Origin: JBPYCR01 sp051846935
GTDB taxonomy: Bacteria; Bacillota; Bacilli; Bacillales; Amphibacillaceae
Direction: 5' to 3'
Length of the DNA stretch: 64,000 bases
Assembly (NCBI RefSeq): GCF_051846935.1
Contig: NZ_JBPYCS010000008.1
Location: 37,423 to 101,422, forward strand
Shown here: positions 43,312 through 52,840 of the stretch, piece by piece
Layout of the letters: every line of letters begins with the position of its first letter
Position numbering within the stretch: position 1 is the first letter of the stretch
Translations under genes and position numbers: made by a program
The notes under the pieces: generated by a model
What the model was told of the DNA's origin: nothing
Seen by the model: the letters and a program-made list of their open reading frames with translations, nothing else
Databases searched by the model: none

Positions 43312-44526
43312 TTACGATACATGCCCCGCATTTTCCGCTTCCAGCTGTTTTTCCGATCGATCTACTATTACACTTGCAGAAGCATCCCCTACAACATTTA
43401 CAGATGTTCGGATCATATCAAGGATTCGATCAATACTTGCAACGAGTGCAATTCCTTCCAATGGTAGATTAATAGCTGTCAGAACCATTGTTAACATGAT
43501 CAAACCTGCTCCCGGAACACCTGCTGCACCGATGGATGCGAGTGTTCCTACTAAAGCGACCATTAGCAATTGGGAAAAGGTGAGCCCTATATCAAAATAT
43601 TGTGCAATGAACATAACCGCCAACCCTTGATAAATAGCTGTACCATCCATATTAATTGTTGCACCAAGTGGCAAGATAAAGCTGCTCGTCTCTCTTGTAA
43701 CACCAAGGTTTTCTTGCGTATTTTTCATTGTAACAGGTAACGTTCCAGAGCTGCTTGCAGTAGTAAATGCTACTGTTGCAGCTGGAAATATTCCTTTTAG
43801 AAAATGAATTGGATTCATCTTTCCAAGCGTCTTTACTGCACTCGCATAAATAAATGCAACATGAATAACAGCCGCTACAGCCATTGCAATAATAATTTTT
43901 ATTAGTGGCAACAGAACAGATAGACCATATTGCCCGACGATCGGCGCGAGCAACCCAAATATACCAATAGGAACTAACTTCATAATCAAACCAGTTATTT
44001 TATACATGACTTCCGAAAATCCTTCAAAAAAACGTTGAACTGGTAATGCTTTTTCACCTACCATCGTAATTCCAATTCCGATTAATATAGAGAAAAATAT
44101 AATTTGCAAAATCGATCCGGACGCTAATGATTCAATCGGATTTGTTGGAATAATATTGAGTAAGGTAGCTATGACGCCTTCCGACTCAGCAACTTCAACT
44201 GTTTCGCCTTCAAGTGTTACTCCCGTATTTTTTCCAGGTTGGAAAATAAAACCTGCCGTTAAACCAATACTTATTGCAAACATACTTGTAACTAAAAAAT
44301 ACAAAATTGTCTTTCCGCCAAGACGACCGAGCTTTTTCATATCGCCAGCACTTGTCACGCCGACTATAATTGTAGAAAGAATTAAAGGAACAATGATGAA
44401 TTTAATAAGTCGTAAAAATAAATCACCTAATGGTTTAACAAGCTCTGCCTTATTACCAAGTATTAGACCAACAATAATTGCAAAAATAAAGGCAATAATG
44501 ATTTGCCATATGAATTTTCTTCCCAT
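43312..44526 (-). CDS. DAACS-family sodium/proton:dicarboxylate (or glutamate) symporter
   Basis: 404 residues of the GltP/DctA/SLC1 fold: eight transmembrane segments and two re-entrant loops. The serine-rich TTASSSGTLPVTMKN marks hairpin 1, NMDGTAIYQG lies in segment 7, and GAAGVPGAGLIML marks hairpin 2. The C-terminal IDRILDMIRTSVNVVGD is typical of substrate-binding segment 8. This Arg position usually means an acidic substrate (glutamate, aspartate or C4 dicarboxylates). It is the last gene of a run of minus-strand amino-acid genes, 48 bp after the threonine synthase-like gene. Confidence 0.88.
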   Translation of the reverse strand: MGRKFIWQIIIAFIFAIIVGLILGNKAELVKPLGDLFLRLIKFIIVPLILSTIIVGVTSAGDMKKLGRLGGKTILYFLVTSMFAISIGLTAGFIFQPGKNTGVTLEGETVEVAESEGVIATLLNIIPTNPIESLASGSILQIIFFSILIGIGITMVGEKALPVQRFFEGFSEVMYKITGLIMKLVPIGIFGLLAPIVGQYGLSVLLPLIKIIIAMAVAAVIHVAFIYASAVKTLGKMNPIHFLKGIFPAATVAFTTASSSGTLPVTMKNTQENLGVTRETSSFILPLGATINMDGTAIYQGLAVMFIAQYFDIGLTFSQLLMVALVGTLASIGAAGVPGAGLIMLTMVLTAINLPLEGIALVASIDRILDMIRTSVNVVGDASASVIVDRSEKQLEAENAGHVS

Positions 44527-44574
44527 TACAAATCCCTCCTTATTATCTATGCATAGTCCCTTCTCATGCTTCTA

Positions 44575-45777
44575 TTAATGAATTGGAGAAACAAGCGATG
44601 CATGATCGGTAATAATGTCTGGATATTTCATTCCTGCTCCTGTATTTAAAACGACAACAGTCTCTCCTGCTTTTATCCAATTGTTTTCACGTAATTTCCG
44701 AGCGGCAAAAAAAGCTGCTGCACCTTCTGGACAAATAAACACGCCTTCTTTTTGAGCAATTTCTTTAACTTCCTCAATAATTTCTTGATCATTGACAGAA
44801 ATTGCACAACCTTTCGTATAATAAAGCGCGTCTAATACGAGAAAATCACCTAACGCTTTTGGAACATTTATCCCAAATGCAATTGTTTTTGCTTCTTTCC
44901 AAAATTCCGATTCTGCTTTTTTCTTTTCCCAAGCTTCAACGATTGGTTTACACCCTTCAGCCTGCACAGCAACTAAACGCGGCATCTTTACTCCACATAA
45001 CCATTCGATTTTTTGCAATTCCTTCAACGCCTTATATATTCCAATTAAACCGACTCCACCGCCTGTCGGATAAATGATAACGTCTGGAACTTCCCACGCC
45101 AGCTGCTCAATAATCTCTAATCCCATCGTTTTCTTTCCTTCAATTCGATAAGGTTCTTTTAATGTAGCGACATTAAACATTTGCTCGTTACGGGCAATTT
45201 CATTTGCTATTTCTCCAGCGTCGCTTATTAAACCTTTTACTAATCGCACATCTGCCCCAGAAACTAGACATTCCTTTTGTGTAAGAACGGGTGCATCTAA
45301 AGGCATTATTATTTTAGCGTGCATCGCTGCTCGAGCTGCATACAAAGCCCAGGCAGATCCTGCATTACCATTTGTCGGCATAACGATCTGCTTCACATTT
45401 AGCTCGTTTGCTTTGGAAATACCAACGGCTGCTCCTCGTGCCTTAAACGTTCCACTAGGAAGCATGCTTTCATCCTTCATAAATAGCTTGTCAATCGCAT
45501 ATGCTTTTGACATTTCTCGCATTGGAAGCAATGGGGTCATCCCTTCCGCTAACGAAACAACGTTTTCCTTTTTTTCAACAGGGAGCAGCTCGTGATACCG
45601 CCATAAATTATTTTCTCTTGCTCGTAAGTCGGTGCGCTTCCACTCTTCTTTCAACGTCTCTAAATCATAAGCAACTAATAACGGTGCACCACATGTACAT
45701 ACGGTTTGAATTGTGTCCTGTTCAAACTTTTTAGAACACTTGGCGCAATACAAATGCGAAATATAGCTATAAGGCAC
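44575..45777 (-). CDS. Threonine synthase-like PLP lyase with zinc-ribbon N-terminus
   Basis: About 400 residues, fold-type II PLP enzyme. The N-terminus holds a Cys4 ribbon (CAKCSKKF and VCTCGAPL), then LPSGTFKARGAAVG with the PLP lysine, MPTNGNAGSAWALYAA, and TGGGVGLIGIYKAL binding the phosphate. Start GTG 45777 has AAAGGG nearby; the longer frame to 45852 lacks support. It resembles the actinobacterial/archaeal-type threonine synthase more than the 352-residue Bacillus ThrC, and no hom or thrB is adjacent. It could also be a diaminopropionate or threonine/serine catabolic lyase. Confidence 0.75.
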   Translation of the reverse strand: MPYSYISHLYCAKCSKKFEQDTIQTVCTCGAPLLVAYDLETLKEEWKRTDLRARENNLWRYHELLPVEKKENVVSLAEGMTPLLPMREMSKAYAIDKLFMKDESMLPSGTFKARGAAVGISKANELNVKQIVMPTNGNAGSAWALYAARAAMHAKIIMPLDAPVLTQKECLVSGADVRLVKGLISDAGEIANEIARNEQMFNVATLKEPYRIEGKKTMGLEIIEQLAWEVPDVIIYPTGGGVGLIGIYKALKELQKIEWLCGVKMPRLVAVQAEGCKPIVEAWEKKKAESEFWKEAKTIAFGINVPKALGDFLVLDALYYTKGCAISVNDQEIIEEVKEIAQKEGVFICPEGAAAFFAARKLRENNWIKAGETVVVLNTGAGMKYPDIITDHASLVSPIH

Positions 45778-46000
45778 ATTTACCCTTTCCTTTCTCTTTG
45801 TATTTCTACGCTTATCCTCCTTCCCTATAATTGACAGAGAGCATGTCTTCAAATATATATATGCTTGTAAATATGTAATTATTAAGAAAAGACAGATGAA
45901 CTTATAATCGTGACGATAATGCGTAAATCCGAACAGACGCTTCGGCTACTAATGTATGATTAATGAATATGTAAAAGACGCCCAGAAAGCTCGCTAAATA

Positions 46001-46041
46001 AAAAAACAGGCAGTTCATCCTTTATTGGATGTTCCGCCTGA
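46001..46041 (-). terminator. Terminator downstream of the 12-TM permease gene
   Basis: On the minus strand, CAGGCGGAACATCC pairs with GGATGAACTGCCTG, then TTTTTTT. It lies about 95 bp beyond the permease stop and separates that gene from the threonine synthase-like gene. Nothing else is seen between 45778 and 46137. Confidence 0.7.
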
Positions 46042-46137
46042 TCGCTTCACTTATATGTAGCCCTATCGACTGCACTACTATTTGCGAATATATGCTTATG
46101 AAATCGAACAAGAGACTTCTGTCTTCTAATGATAAAA

Positions 46138-47481
46138 TTATAACCAGAATACGTGAATGAGATAAATTAATGTAGTATGGACACATGTAATTACGAGTGC
46201 ATACAATAAATTCCAACGCAAAATAATTTTAAACACATTTTCCTTCAAAATACTAGATATAACGGTAATTACCGGAGTAATAGGAGATATAGTTGTAGCA
46301 ACCGCCCAAGAGCTTAACAGCATCATCGCCATTGTAATGACGTGAATGCCTAATTGCTCATACGATACAGTCGCAATAATCGCACTAATCGTCACAATTT
46401 GGTGTACTCCTAAAAATGAAAGCAACGCAATAATAAAAATCGTGAAGAAAATTAATAAAAAAACGGACGTGCCTGCAAGCTTTCCCCACCAGGCATTAAA
46501 ATACTTCGCAACTTCTGTATTCGCCAGAACAACACCAAAAAATCCAGCCGTGAGCAACAAACTTATTTCATTCGCTCTCGTTGGCAGTATGTCTTGTCGA
46601 TAGCGCTTTACTTCATCCATAAATTGATTAGGCACACGTAAATAAACGCTCCATACGAATGCAAAAAACAAGACGATTACTGAAATTAGCACGCTCGCAT
46701 TTAACGGGATAAGCGGTTCAAAAATAAATATAAATCCGGTTAAAAGAAGAAGTACAGCAAATAGCTCGTAAATTTTTTTAGGATTTTTACGTGTCCCATT
46801 AACTGTAACTGGGATTTCGATATGACGCATTTCTACAAACCGAAATAGAATAAATGCTGTACTAATTTGAAATGCACTAAGTATAAAACCATACGGTAAA
46901 AACTGATAAATCGGTATTTGCAATGAATAGACAACTAAAAAAACGGAGGCAAAATATGGAGCCCACGTATGAACAGATGTAAAGCCACGCACATATACCC
47001 GACCTAATAAGTTATTTGGAAGATTTAGCTTATCCAGCATCGAATGAATAATGTATAAGGCACCCATATTTGTAATAGGACCTAACAAGGAAAACAGCCC
47101 AGTGATAAATAAATATAAGACATGAGGCTTATTATTAAAACGCGTTGTCAAGCGTGCCAAGTCCTCATGATACCGCCCTAAGCCGATCGGTATTCCTAAA
47201 ATGGGAACGAGCATAATGAGACAAACGAGCGGTACGTTTTTATTAACCCCTTCTATCCATACTTCAATCGGTGCCTGTTTGTAAAATAGAACAAGTACAC
47301 CTATAACTACCATAATTGTCCCAAATAAACGCGGTAACCCTTTACTATAAATTAAGCTAATAATAATTACTATTGAAGATAGAATTAGATACAAATAAGA
47401 AATTTTAGGTATTGAAAATAGTTGCCCAATAATAAATAGTAAAATCAATCCAATAATAAAAAGATTACTCCATTTTTTCAA
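46138..47481 (-). CDS. Multi-spanning membrane permease, family uncertain
   Basis: 447 residues with about 12 predicted transmembrane segments; hydrophobic almost throughout. Two half-repeats with polar re-entrant-like stretches (LLGPITNMGALYII in the first, FLGVHQIVTISAII and ATTISPITPVITVIS in the second) are reminiscent of ion-transporter-superfamily carriers for acids. I cannot assign the family. It is alone between two terminatorless gaps, beside a TRAP-type permease and an amino-acid oxidation cluster, so import of an amino or organic acid is plausible. Confidence 0.55.
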   Translation of the reverse strand: MKKWSNLFIIGLILLFIIGQLFSIPKISYLYLILSSIVIIISLIYSKGLPRLFGTIMVVIGVLVLFYKQAPIEVWIEGVNKNVPLVCLIMLVPILGIPIGLGRYHEDLARLTTRFNNKPHVLYLFITGLFSLLGPITNMGALYIIHSMLDKLNLPNNLLGRVYVRGFTSVHTWAPYFASVFLVVYSLQIPIYQFLPYGFILSAFQISTAFILFRFVEMRHIEIPVTVNGTRKNPKKIYELFAVLLLLTGFIFIFEPLIPLNASVLISVIVLFFAFVWSVYLRVPNQFMDEVKRYRQDILPTRANEISLLLTAGFFGVVLANTEVAKYFNAWWGKLAGTSVFLLIFFTIFIIALLSFLGVHQIVTISAIIATVSYEQLGIHVITMAMMLLSSWAVATTISPITPVITVISSILKENVFKIILRWNLLYALVITCVHTTLIYLIHVFWL

Positions 47482-47659
47482 TGCGATATCTCCTAGCAGT
47501 TAACATAAAATACGCAACAAACAAACTCCAAAACGTCTACGAGTAATTACAGCATTCTCGTTGAAATTACCAGATCAGTTTTCTATTCTAAATCGCTTTT
47601 AGCGCGATCGAAAGCATCGCTATTAAACTATTTGCTAAAGGGATTGCTTCCCATTTACT

Positions 47660-49009
47660 TTATAAAAACCATACGATAAGTCCTACTATAAGAAAATAGA
47701 GTGAGTTCGGCAAGGCGAGAAACATTACTTTAATCGGGTCGACCTCTTTGCTTAATATGCCTCCGATTAAACCACATACGACAAATGCAGTTAAACCGAC
47801 AGGCGGCATGTTCTGTCCGGCGGCAGCGATATGCGACGCCCCTAAAGCGATAAATGTTGGATCGACATTCATATTTTCAAGAATTGGCCCTAGAAATGTA
47901 ATATTTACCGATTGAGCGGTCGTTTGAGATCCGGTCAACATCCCGACAACAACAACAGATAAAGCACCACCGATTTTAACCATAGACGAAGCCAATCCTT
48001 CTGCCATAATTGCAACCTTATCAATTAGCCCCGAAGCATAAAAAACACCGACCATTACACCTGCACATAATTGAATCTGTACCGTCTGGCTTACTTTTGA
48101 CAACCCGCCTTTAATGATATTTTTCACATCTTTTCGAACAGCAGTGAAAACAAAACTAACAATAATCGCAATTATTATTGCTGTTACTACATGAAAAGTA
48201 ACGCCTTGTACGATTGGAACTTCTTTCATTGGCTCTAATATTGCTGTAAATATCCGCCACTCAGCAAATATATTGTAATCAAATAATGTATTTGTGATTA
48301 CTATTGCTACTAATACACTAAGTGGAATTAATGTCATCCACCGTTCCTTTATTATTTCAAATACGGACTGCGTTGTTTTTAAATGCTCGGGCATCTGCTT
48401 TCCGCGGACAAAACGAAAGGATTCCAAAATAGCAATTACTGCTCCTATTGAAACTGTAATATACGCAATTTTAATAACTGGATCTGGGTCGGTATCGATT
48501 AAAGATGCCGACAAAAACACACCTTGAGTTATAGGTGGCATTATTGAACCAATAGACGCCCCTACTAAAATAATCATCCCAATTTGCTCAGGCTTTAGTT
48601 TTAATTCGTATAGTGAATGTATAACTAAAAAACCGATTACAGTAGCTGCAGCAATCGCATCCCCTAAAAATGAACCTGCAATAATTAATGTAATAAAAAT
48701 GGCAGCAATTAATCCTTTTGGAGAATTCCCAAATGCCGATCGAAGCGTATTTAATGTTGTATCCATAGCACCAAGCTTCACTTGAGATTCAGCATATAAA
48801 GAGCCAAAAACAGAGAGCATAATTACCCACGAGAGCCGATCGATTCCATCAATAAAAGCGAGTAGCGTATCAACTGGGCCAAGACCAGAAATAATGGCCG
48901 ATGAAATCGCTGCAACGAGTAGCGCCACTTTAATATTGCCACCAACTTTAGGAATGCGTTTGACTAATGCAATTAGAAACAATAATAACAACGGGATACT
49001 AATTTCAAG
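47660..49009 (-). CDS. TRAP transporter large permease (DctM-like), no cognate subunits
   Basis: About 449 residues, 12 or more transmembrane segments. DctM/IT-superfamily landmarks: FLGDAIAAATVIGFLV, GASIGSIMPPITQGVFLSAS and, in the second half, GSQTTAQSVNITFLGP and GASHIAAAGQNMPPVGL. ATG 49009 has AAAGGAGGAG upstream; the longer frame (49048) does not. TRAP systems need a small DctQ subunit and a DctP receptor, and neither is present within 5 kb, so either they are elsewhere or this works alone like other IT-family carriers. Confidence 0.7.
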   Translation of the reverse strand, partial: LEISIPLLLLFLIALVKRIPKVGGNIKVALLVAAISSAIISGLGPVDTLLAFIDGIDRLSWVIMLSVFGSLYAESQVKLGAMDTTLNTLRSAFGNSPKGLIAAIFITLIIAGSFLGDAIAAATVIGFLVIHSLYELKLKPEQIGMIILVGASIGSIMPPITQGVFLSASLIDTDPDPVIKIAYITVSIGAVIAILESFRFVRGKQMPEHLKTTQSVFEIIKERWMTLIPLSVLVAIVITNTLFDYNIFAEWRIFTAILEPMKEVPIVQGVTFHVVTAIIIAIIVSFVFTAVRKDVKNIIKGGLSKVSQTVQIQLCAGVMVGVFYASGLIDKVAIMAEGLASSMVKIGGALSVVVVGMLTGSQTTAQSVNITFLGPILENMNVDPTFIALGASHIAAAGQNMPPVGLTAFVVCGLIGGILSKEVDPIKVMFLALPNSLYFLIVGLIVWFL

Positions 49010-49174
49010 CATGCTTTCTTCTCCTCCTTTGGCATTAAATTTAATCATTTGTTCTTCATCGGATGCTGCTTACTAATTGCAGTTCAAACAAATCTAGTAT
49101 TCATTAATTTATATTAGGGGTAAACGCACGTAACCCGTTTACGACATTAAACAAATGTTGCAATTAAACGATCG

Positions 49175-49846
49175 TCAATTAAGCGCCTGGTATATGTAAT
49201 TCGTCAGTGTCGTACTATCAAAGATTGGCAGATCTGTTATTTCTCGTATCGCATTTTTATATGGTGGCATATTCGTACATTCTAGAACGATCGAACGGAT
49301 ATCCGAGTTTTTTTCTATCAGTTGAGACGTTGCTTGCTTCATTTCGGTACGGACAAGCGTTTCATCCAGCTCTACCGTTTCATTGATGATTGCACCAGCA
49401 AAAGCAGGAAAGGTGTCCATTCCCTCAATAACAAGCGGATACGTAGACGCTTGCACTCCTTCTAAATGCGATGTCGTTAAGCTTTTTTTTGAGGCGGTAA
49501 GCACCCCTACCGTTCCCCCTGTAATTGAGTGTGCAAGTGGAATTTGCATAAGACTCGATGAAAAAAAGGGGACGTTCAGTCGTTGCTGAATCTCTTTTTG
49601 ATATATTGATAGAAAGCCACAGCTCGTTGTAACAGCTTTTACCCCTTCCTTTTCAAGCTCAAGGGCAGCATGAATAAATGGATCTAATACGGACCGATCT
49701 ACTTCATTTACTACGCGAGCAACAGACGCACCTTTGACTGTTTTGTAAACAACCGGAAAGGAAAACGTTTGTTTATTTCCAATATCCCCTAATGGTCGAT
49801 GAAATTGAGTATCGAGCATTAATATGCCAATGGCTTTTTCATTCAT
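49175..49846 (-). CDS. Aspartate/glutamate racemase-superfamily protein
   Basis: 223 residues with the two-domain Asp/Glu/hydantoin racemase fold. The two catalytic cysteines are recognised in AVTTSCGFLSIY (Cys76) and VLECTNMPPY (about Cys190). PLP-independent racemases of this type act on aspartate, glutamate, hydantoins or maleate. It lies directly behind the FAD oxidase gene (60 bp), which points to interconversion of D- and L-forms of an amino acid handled by that oxidase. The exact substrate is unknown. Confidence 0.75.
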   Translation of the reverse strand: MNEKAIGILMLDTQFHRPLGDIGNKQTFSFPVVYKTVKGASVARVVNEVDRSVLDPFIHAALELEKEGVKAVTTSCGFLSIYQKEIQQRLNVPFFSSSLMQIPLAHSITGGTVGVLTASKKSLTTSHLEGVQASTYPLVIEGMDTFPAFAGAIINETVELDETLVRTEMKQATSQLIEKNSDIRSIVLECTNMPPYKNAIREITDLPIFDSTTLTNYIYQALN

Positions 49847-49905
49847 AACATTTACACCTCACTTACATGGAACGCAAGCATCGTTTTTTTCCTTGCTATC
49901 TTGTT

Positions 49906-51069
49906 TTATTTATGTGGTCTATGATCAAAACGGTTCAATTTAAGCGGTAAAAGTAAGTCGTTTTCTTTTTTTGCTACTAAATCAGCAACAAGGACTCCTG
50001 TAATCGGCGCAAGAGCAATCCCATCCCCCTCATGGCCTGCAGCAATTATAAAGCCTTTAACATTTTCTACTTCATCAATAATCGGTAGCCCATCACCTGT
50101 GAATGGACGAAAGCCAGTCATCGTTCGAATTATTCGAATGCTTTCTAACGCTGGCGCAATACGGATGGCATGTGCTGCAATCTTAGCAAACACATCAGGC
50201 GCTACTTTTTTTTCAAAGCCGACAAACTCCCTGCTCCCGCCGATTAATAAGTTTCCGCTATCTGTTTGCCCTAAGGATAGACCAATTCCATACGGTGGCA
50301 CCGCTCGCTCGCTACTAGACAAATGTTTAGCAGCGATATACTGTGAACACAAAACATTTCCATTAACAATTGGACGCGTTCTTTCTGAAATCAGAATTAC
50401 ACCTCGCCGTGGCTGAATTGGTAAAGTAATATTCGCCATACGAGCTATATTTACGGCAAAAGGTCCGGCAGCATTAATAACATATCGTGTCGCTATTTTC
50501 CCTTGTGTCGTTTCAACCCCCGTCACTTTACCTTTTTCCGTCAAAACATTCGTTACTTCCGTATGTGTACGTATCTGCACTCCTTTACGCTTAGCGGCCT
50601 TTGCAAATGCATTGCTTAATAACAATGGATTAACTTCTGCATCCGCATTGCAGTACGTTGCCCCTACTATATGCTGAGAAAAACAGGCTTGAGCAAATAG
50701 TGCTTCCTTTCTATCCAACAGCTGTACTTGGATGCCTGCTTTATTTTGGTTTTCAACGAATTCTTTCATAAATGGAACATGGGCTTCATTTTCAATGACC
50801 ACCATGCCTCCAGCTTGCTTGAACTCAAATGGCACACCAAGCTCTTCTTCCAAATCTTCATAAATATCTCTGCTTGCTTTTGCAAGTTTAATAGGATATC
50901 CAGGCTTTTTTGATTGTAAAAATATCGCCTTGTCACAGGAGCCAGAAGTTTGTCCTCCTATTTCGCCTTTATCGATTAAAACAATATTATCAACGACTTC
51001 TGTCAAACGATAGGCAATTGAAGCTCCAATTACACCGCCGCCTATAACGACAGCATCTGCTGTTTCCAT
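49906..51069 (-). CDS. FAD-dependent D-amino-acid/proline-type dehydrogenase (DAO family)
   Basis: 387 residues. The N-terminal Rossmann motif VVIGGGVIGASIAYRL binds FAD, followed by GEIGGQTSGSCDKA. The late GFRPFTGDGLPIIDE and AAGHEGDGIALAPITG segments close the flavin site. It is closest to sarcosine oxidase beta / D-hydroxyproline dehydrogenase beta type. Its upstream neighbour encodes a BFD-like [2Fe-2S] protein, as in multi-subunit dehydrogenases, but the NAD-binding alpha subunit is missing here. Predicted product is an imino acid hydrolysed to a keto acid. Electron acceptor unknown. Confidence 0.8.
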   Translation of the reverse strand: METADAVVIGGGVIGASIAYRLTEVVDNIVLIDKGEIGGQTSGSCDKAIFLQSKKPGYPIKLAKASRDIYEDLEEELGVPFEFKQAGGMVVIENEAHVPFMKEFVENQNKAGIQVQLLDRKEALFAQACFSQHIVGATYCNADAEVNPLLLSNAFAKAAKRKGVQIRTHTEVTNVLTEKGKVTGVETTQGKIATRYVINAAGPFAVNIARMANITLPIQPRRGVILISERTRPIVNGNVLCSQYIAAKHLSSSERAVPPYGIGLSLGQTDSGNLLIGGSREFVGFEKKVAPDVFAKIAAHAIRIAPALESIRIIRTMTGFRPFTGDGLPIIDEVENVKGFIIAAGHEGDGIALAPITGVLVADLVAKKENDLLLPLKLNRFDHRPHK

Positions 51070-51104
51070 ACGTGCATCTCCTTCAAAAAATAAATCGTCT
51101 ACTT

Positions 51105-51380
51105 TTATTTTGCTTCAGTATTTGCTAATTCCTTCAATGTAACCGGCCGGATCGGATAATTATGCGTGAGTTGAGAGGATGCGGGTACAGTCTGCTTATT
51201 GTACGAAGAAGCCAGTTTTTCTAATAGCGGTCGGCATGTTTTCCCTTGGCAAATCCCCATACCTGCTCTCGTACGTATCTTTAATTCTTTCGTCGTTCTC
51301 GTTCCTTGTTCCAGTTCGCTCAATATTTCACTTAGAAGAACTTCCTCACATCTACAAATAATGGGATCATTAATCGTCAT
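51105..51380 (-). CDS. BFD-like [2Fe-2S] small subunit
   Basis: About 91 residues, with the BFD-type cysteine pattern: IICRCEEV near the N-terminus and GMGICQGKTCRPLL about 33 residues later. It resembles the gamma subunit of D-hydroxyproline or opine dehydrogenases, bringing electrons from the FAD subunit encoded 35 bp downstream. The start is uncertain: GGAGGT lies only 2-3 bases before ATG 51380. A weak TTG 51389 is in frame. The 314-bp region upstream to 51704 shows no feature that I can name. Confidence 0.8.
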   Translation of the reverse strand: MTINDPIICRCEEVLLSEILSELEQGTRTTKELKIRTRAGMGICQGKTCRPLLEKLASSYNKQTVPASSQLTHNYPIRPVTLKELANTEAK

Positions 51381-51703
51381 TACCTCCAAGTTGTTGTTAT
51401 AATTTCTATATCATTAAATGTTTAATCTGTGCATAGTATATCTAGAGCTTTCTTGTACCAATTTATCTATGGAGAAATGTTTTTTACACCGACTTTAATT
51501 TGTAAAATTATATATTTTCAGTTATATTTGATTAATTATAGTACACATTCATTTTCCTGTAAATAAGCGTTTTGGCATCAAACGATCATTCCATTACTTA
51601 TTTCATAGGAAATCGAACTAACAAGGCAACTCATTATCTAGAAAAGTGTATAACGATATTCATTCTACGTTATTATTAATACTATTGAAAGGTGGAATTT
51701 AAT

Positions 51704-52582
51704 ATGTCAACCGACTTAAATATCCTTTTATTAGGTGGAGATGAACGCTATCTTTATGCTGTAAGCAAACTTTCTTCAACATACAAACAACTTTATTTAG
51801 TAGGCTTTGATGAAATTGACCAATTTGACGATGCGGGCAAACGAGTAGATCTGTCTGAGGTCGATTTAAGCACAATGGATACTATTATCTTGCCTGTCAC
51901 TGGTACAACAGAAGACGGCATCGTGAGTACTACTTACTCCAAAAAAGATATTACATTAACGAAAGAAATGATCACCAAAACACCAGAGCACTGTGTCATT
52001 TACACAGGCGTTTCAAATTCGTATCTAGATGAAATAACCACATCTAGAACACTCGTCCGAATTTTTGCACGGGACGATATAGCGATCCGAAACTCTATTC
52101 CTACCGCAGAAGCGACACTACAGTTAGCTATCAAACATACAAAAAGTACGATTCACGGTGCACAAATTTGTGTGCTCGGTTTTGGAAGGGTAGGGTTTAC
52201 CGTTGCCCGTCTTTTTGCTAATGTCGGCGCAAACGTAACCGTTGCTGTTCGAAAACAAGAACATATGGCTCGAATAGATGAATTAGGAATGAATTCCGTC
52301 CATATAAATGAACTACCAACGATAATTAAAGATACGAGCATTTTCATCAACACAGTTCCACATCCTGTATTAAACTTAGAGCATATTCGCAAAATGAAAC
52401 CAGATACAATTATTATTGATCTCGCCTCAGCACCGGGTGGAACGGATTTCGAGGCAGCAAAGTCACATGGAATTAATGCAATGCTTTCGCTTGGCCTTCC
52501 AGGAAAAACTGCACCAAAAACAGCAGGAACTATAATTGCTGAAACACTAGATACTTTATTTCAAGAACAAATTCGTAATTAA
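51704..52582 (+). CDS. dpaA: Dipicolinate synthase subunit A homologue, orphan
   Basis: 292 residues. DpaA (SpoVFA) oxidises the product of dihydrodipicolinate synthase to dipicolinic acid, stored in the spore core. The N-terminal domain opens with LNILLLGGDERYLYAV and the C-terminal half has a Rossmann domain (QICVLGFGRVGFTVARLFANVG) with IDLASAPGGTDF and LGLPGKTAPKTAGTII. AAAGGTGG precedes ATG 51704. The partner dpaB (flavoprotein) usually follows at once; instead there is a hairpin repeat and a MITE. Presence of this gene suggests an endospore-former. It is the only sporulation gene seen. Confidence 0.88.
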   Translation: MSTDLNILLLGGDERYLYAVSKLSSTYKQLYLVGFDEIDQFDDAGKRVDLSEVDLSTMDTIILPVTGTTEDGIVSTTYSKKDITLTKEMITKTPEHCVIYTGVSNSYLDEITTSRTLVRIFARDDIAIRNSIPTAEATLQLAIKHTKSTIHGAQICVLGFGRVGFTVARLFANVGANVTVAVRKQEHMARIDELGMNSVHINELPTIIKDTSIFINTVPHPVLNLEHIRKMKPDTIIIDLASAPGGTDFEAAKSHGINAMLSLGLPGKTAPKTAGTIIAETLDTLFQEQIRN

Positions 52583-52720
52583 CAAAAAAACAAGTTCGTT
52601 TTACTTGGAAGGTTAATTCGATTAATGAAGCGACATAAATTTACAAATACATGGTATCGTTAGCTGTCTAGCTTCAACTTCTAAAAACATGATGACTTTC
52701 CGCAGTTCTTTATGAATAGT

Positions 52721-52840
52721 CGTTGACATATGCGAGAACTTCAGTGGGAATAGCAAGACGTGAAAATCCATTTAAAAAGTTGGATAAACTTTTTAAGTTA
52801 GTTAAGACATTGCCCACAGAAAGCAAAAGCTATGTCAACG
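52721..52840 (+). repeat. Hairpin repeat family B, copy B6 (disrupted)
   Basis: Left arm CGTTGACATATGC (52721-52733) and right arm GCTATGTCAACG (52829-52840) match copies B1 and B2, with a drifted core (AAAATCCATTTAAAAAGTT, TTAGTTAAGACATTGCC). MITE copy 4 begins 4 bp after it, within the CAACGGCG(G/A) sequence that also follows B1. Confidence 0.7.

Noticed and set aside
51432..51440. CATAGTATA as SigK -10 for dpaA
   Set aside because: It lies about 265 bp from the start codon and no AC-type -35 element is placed properly, so chance is likely.
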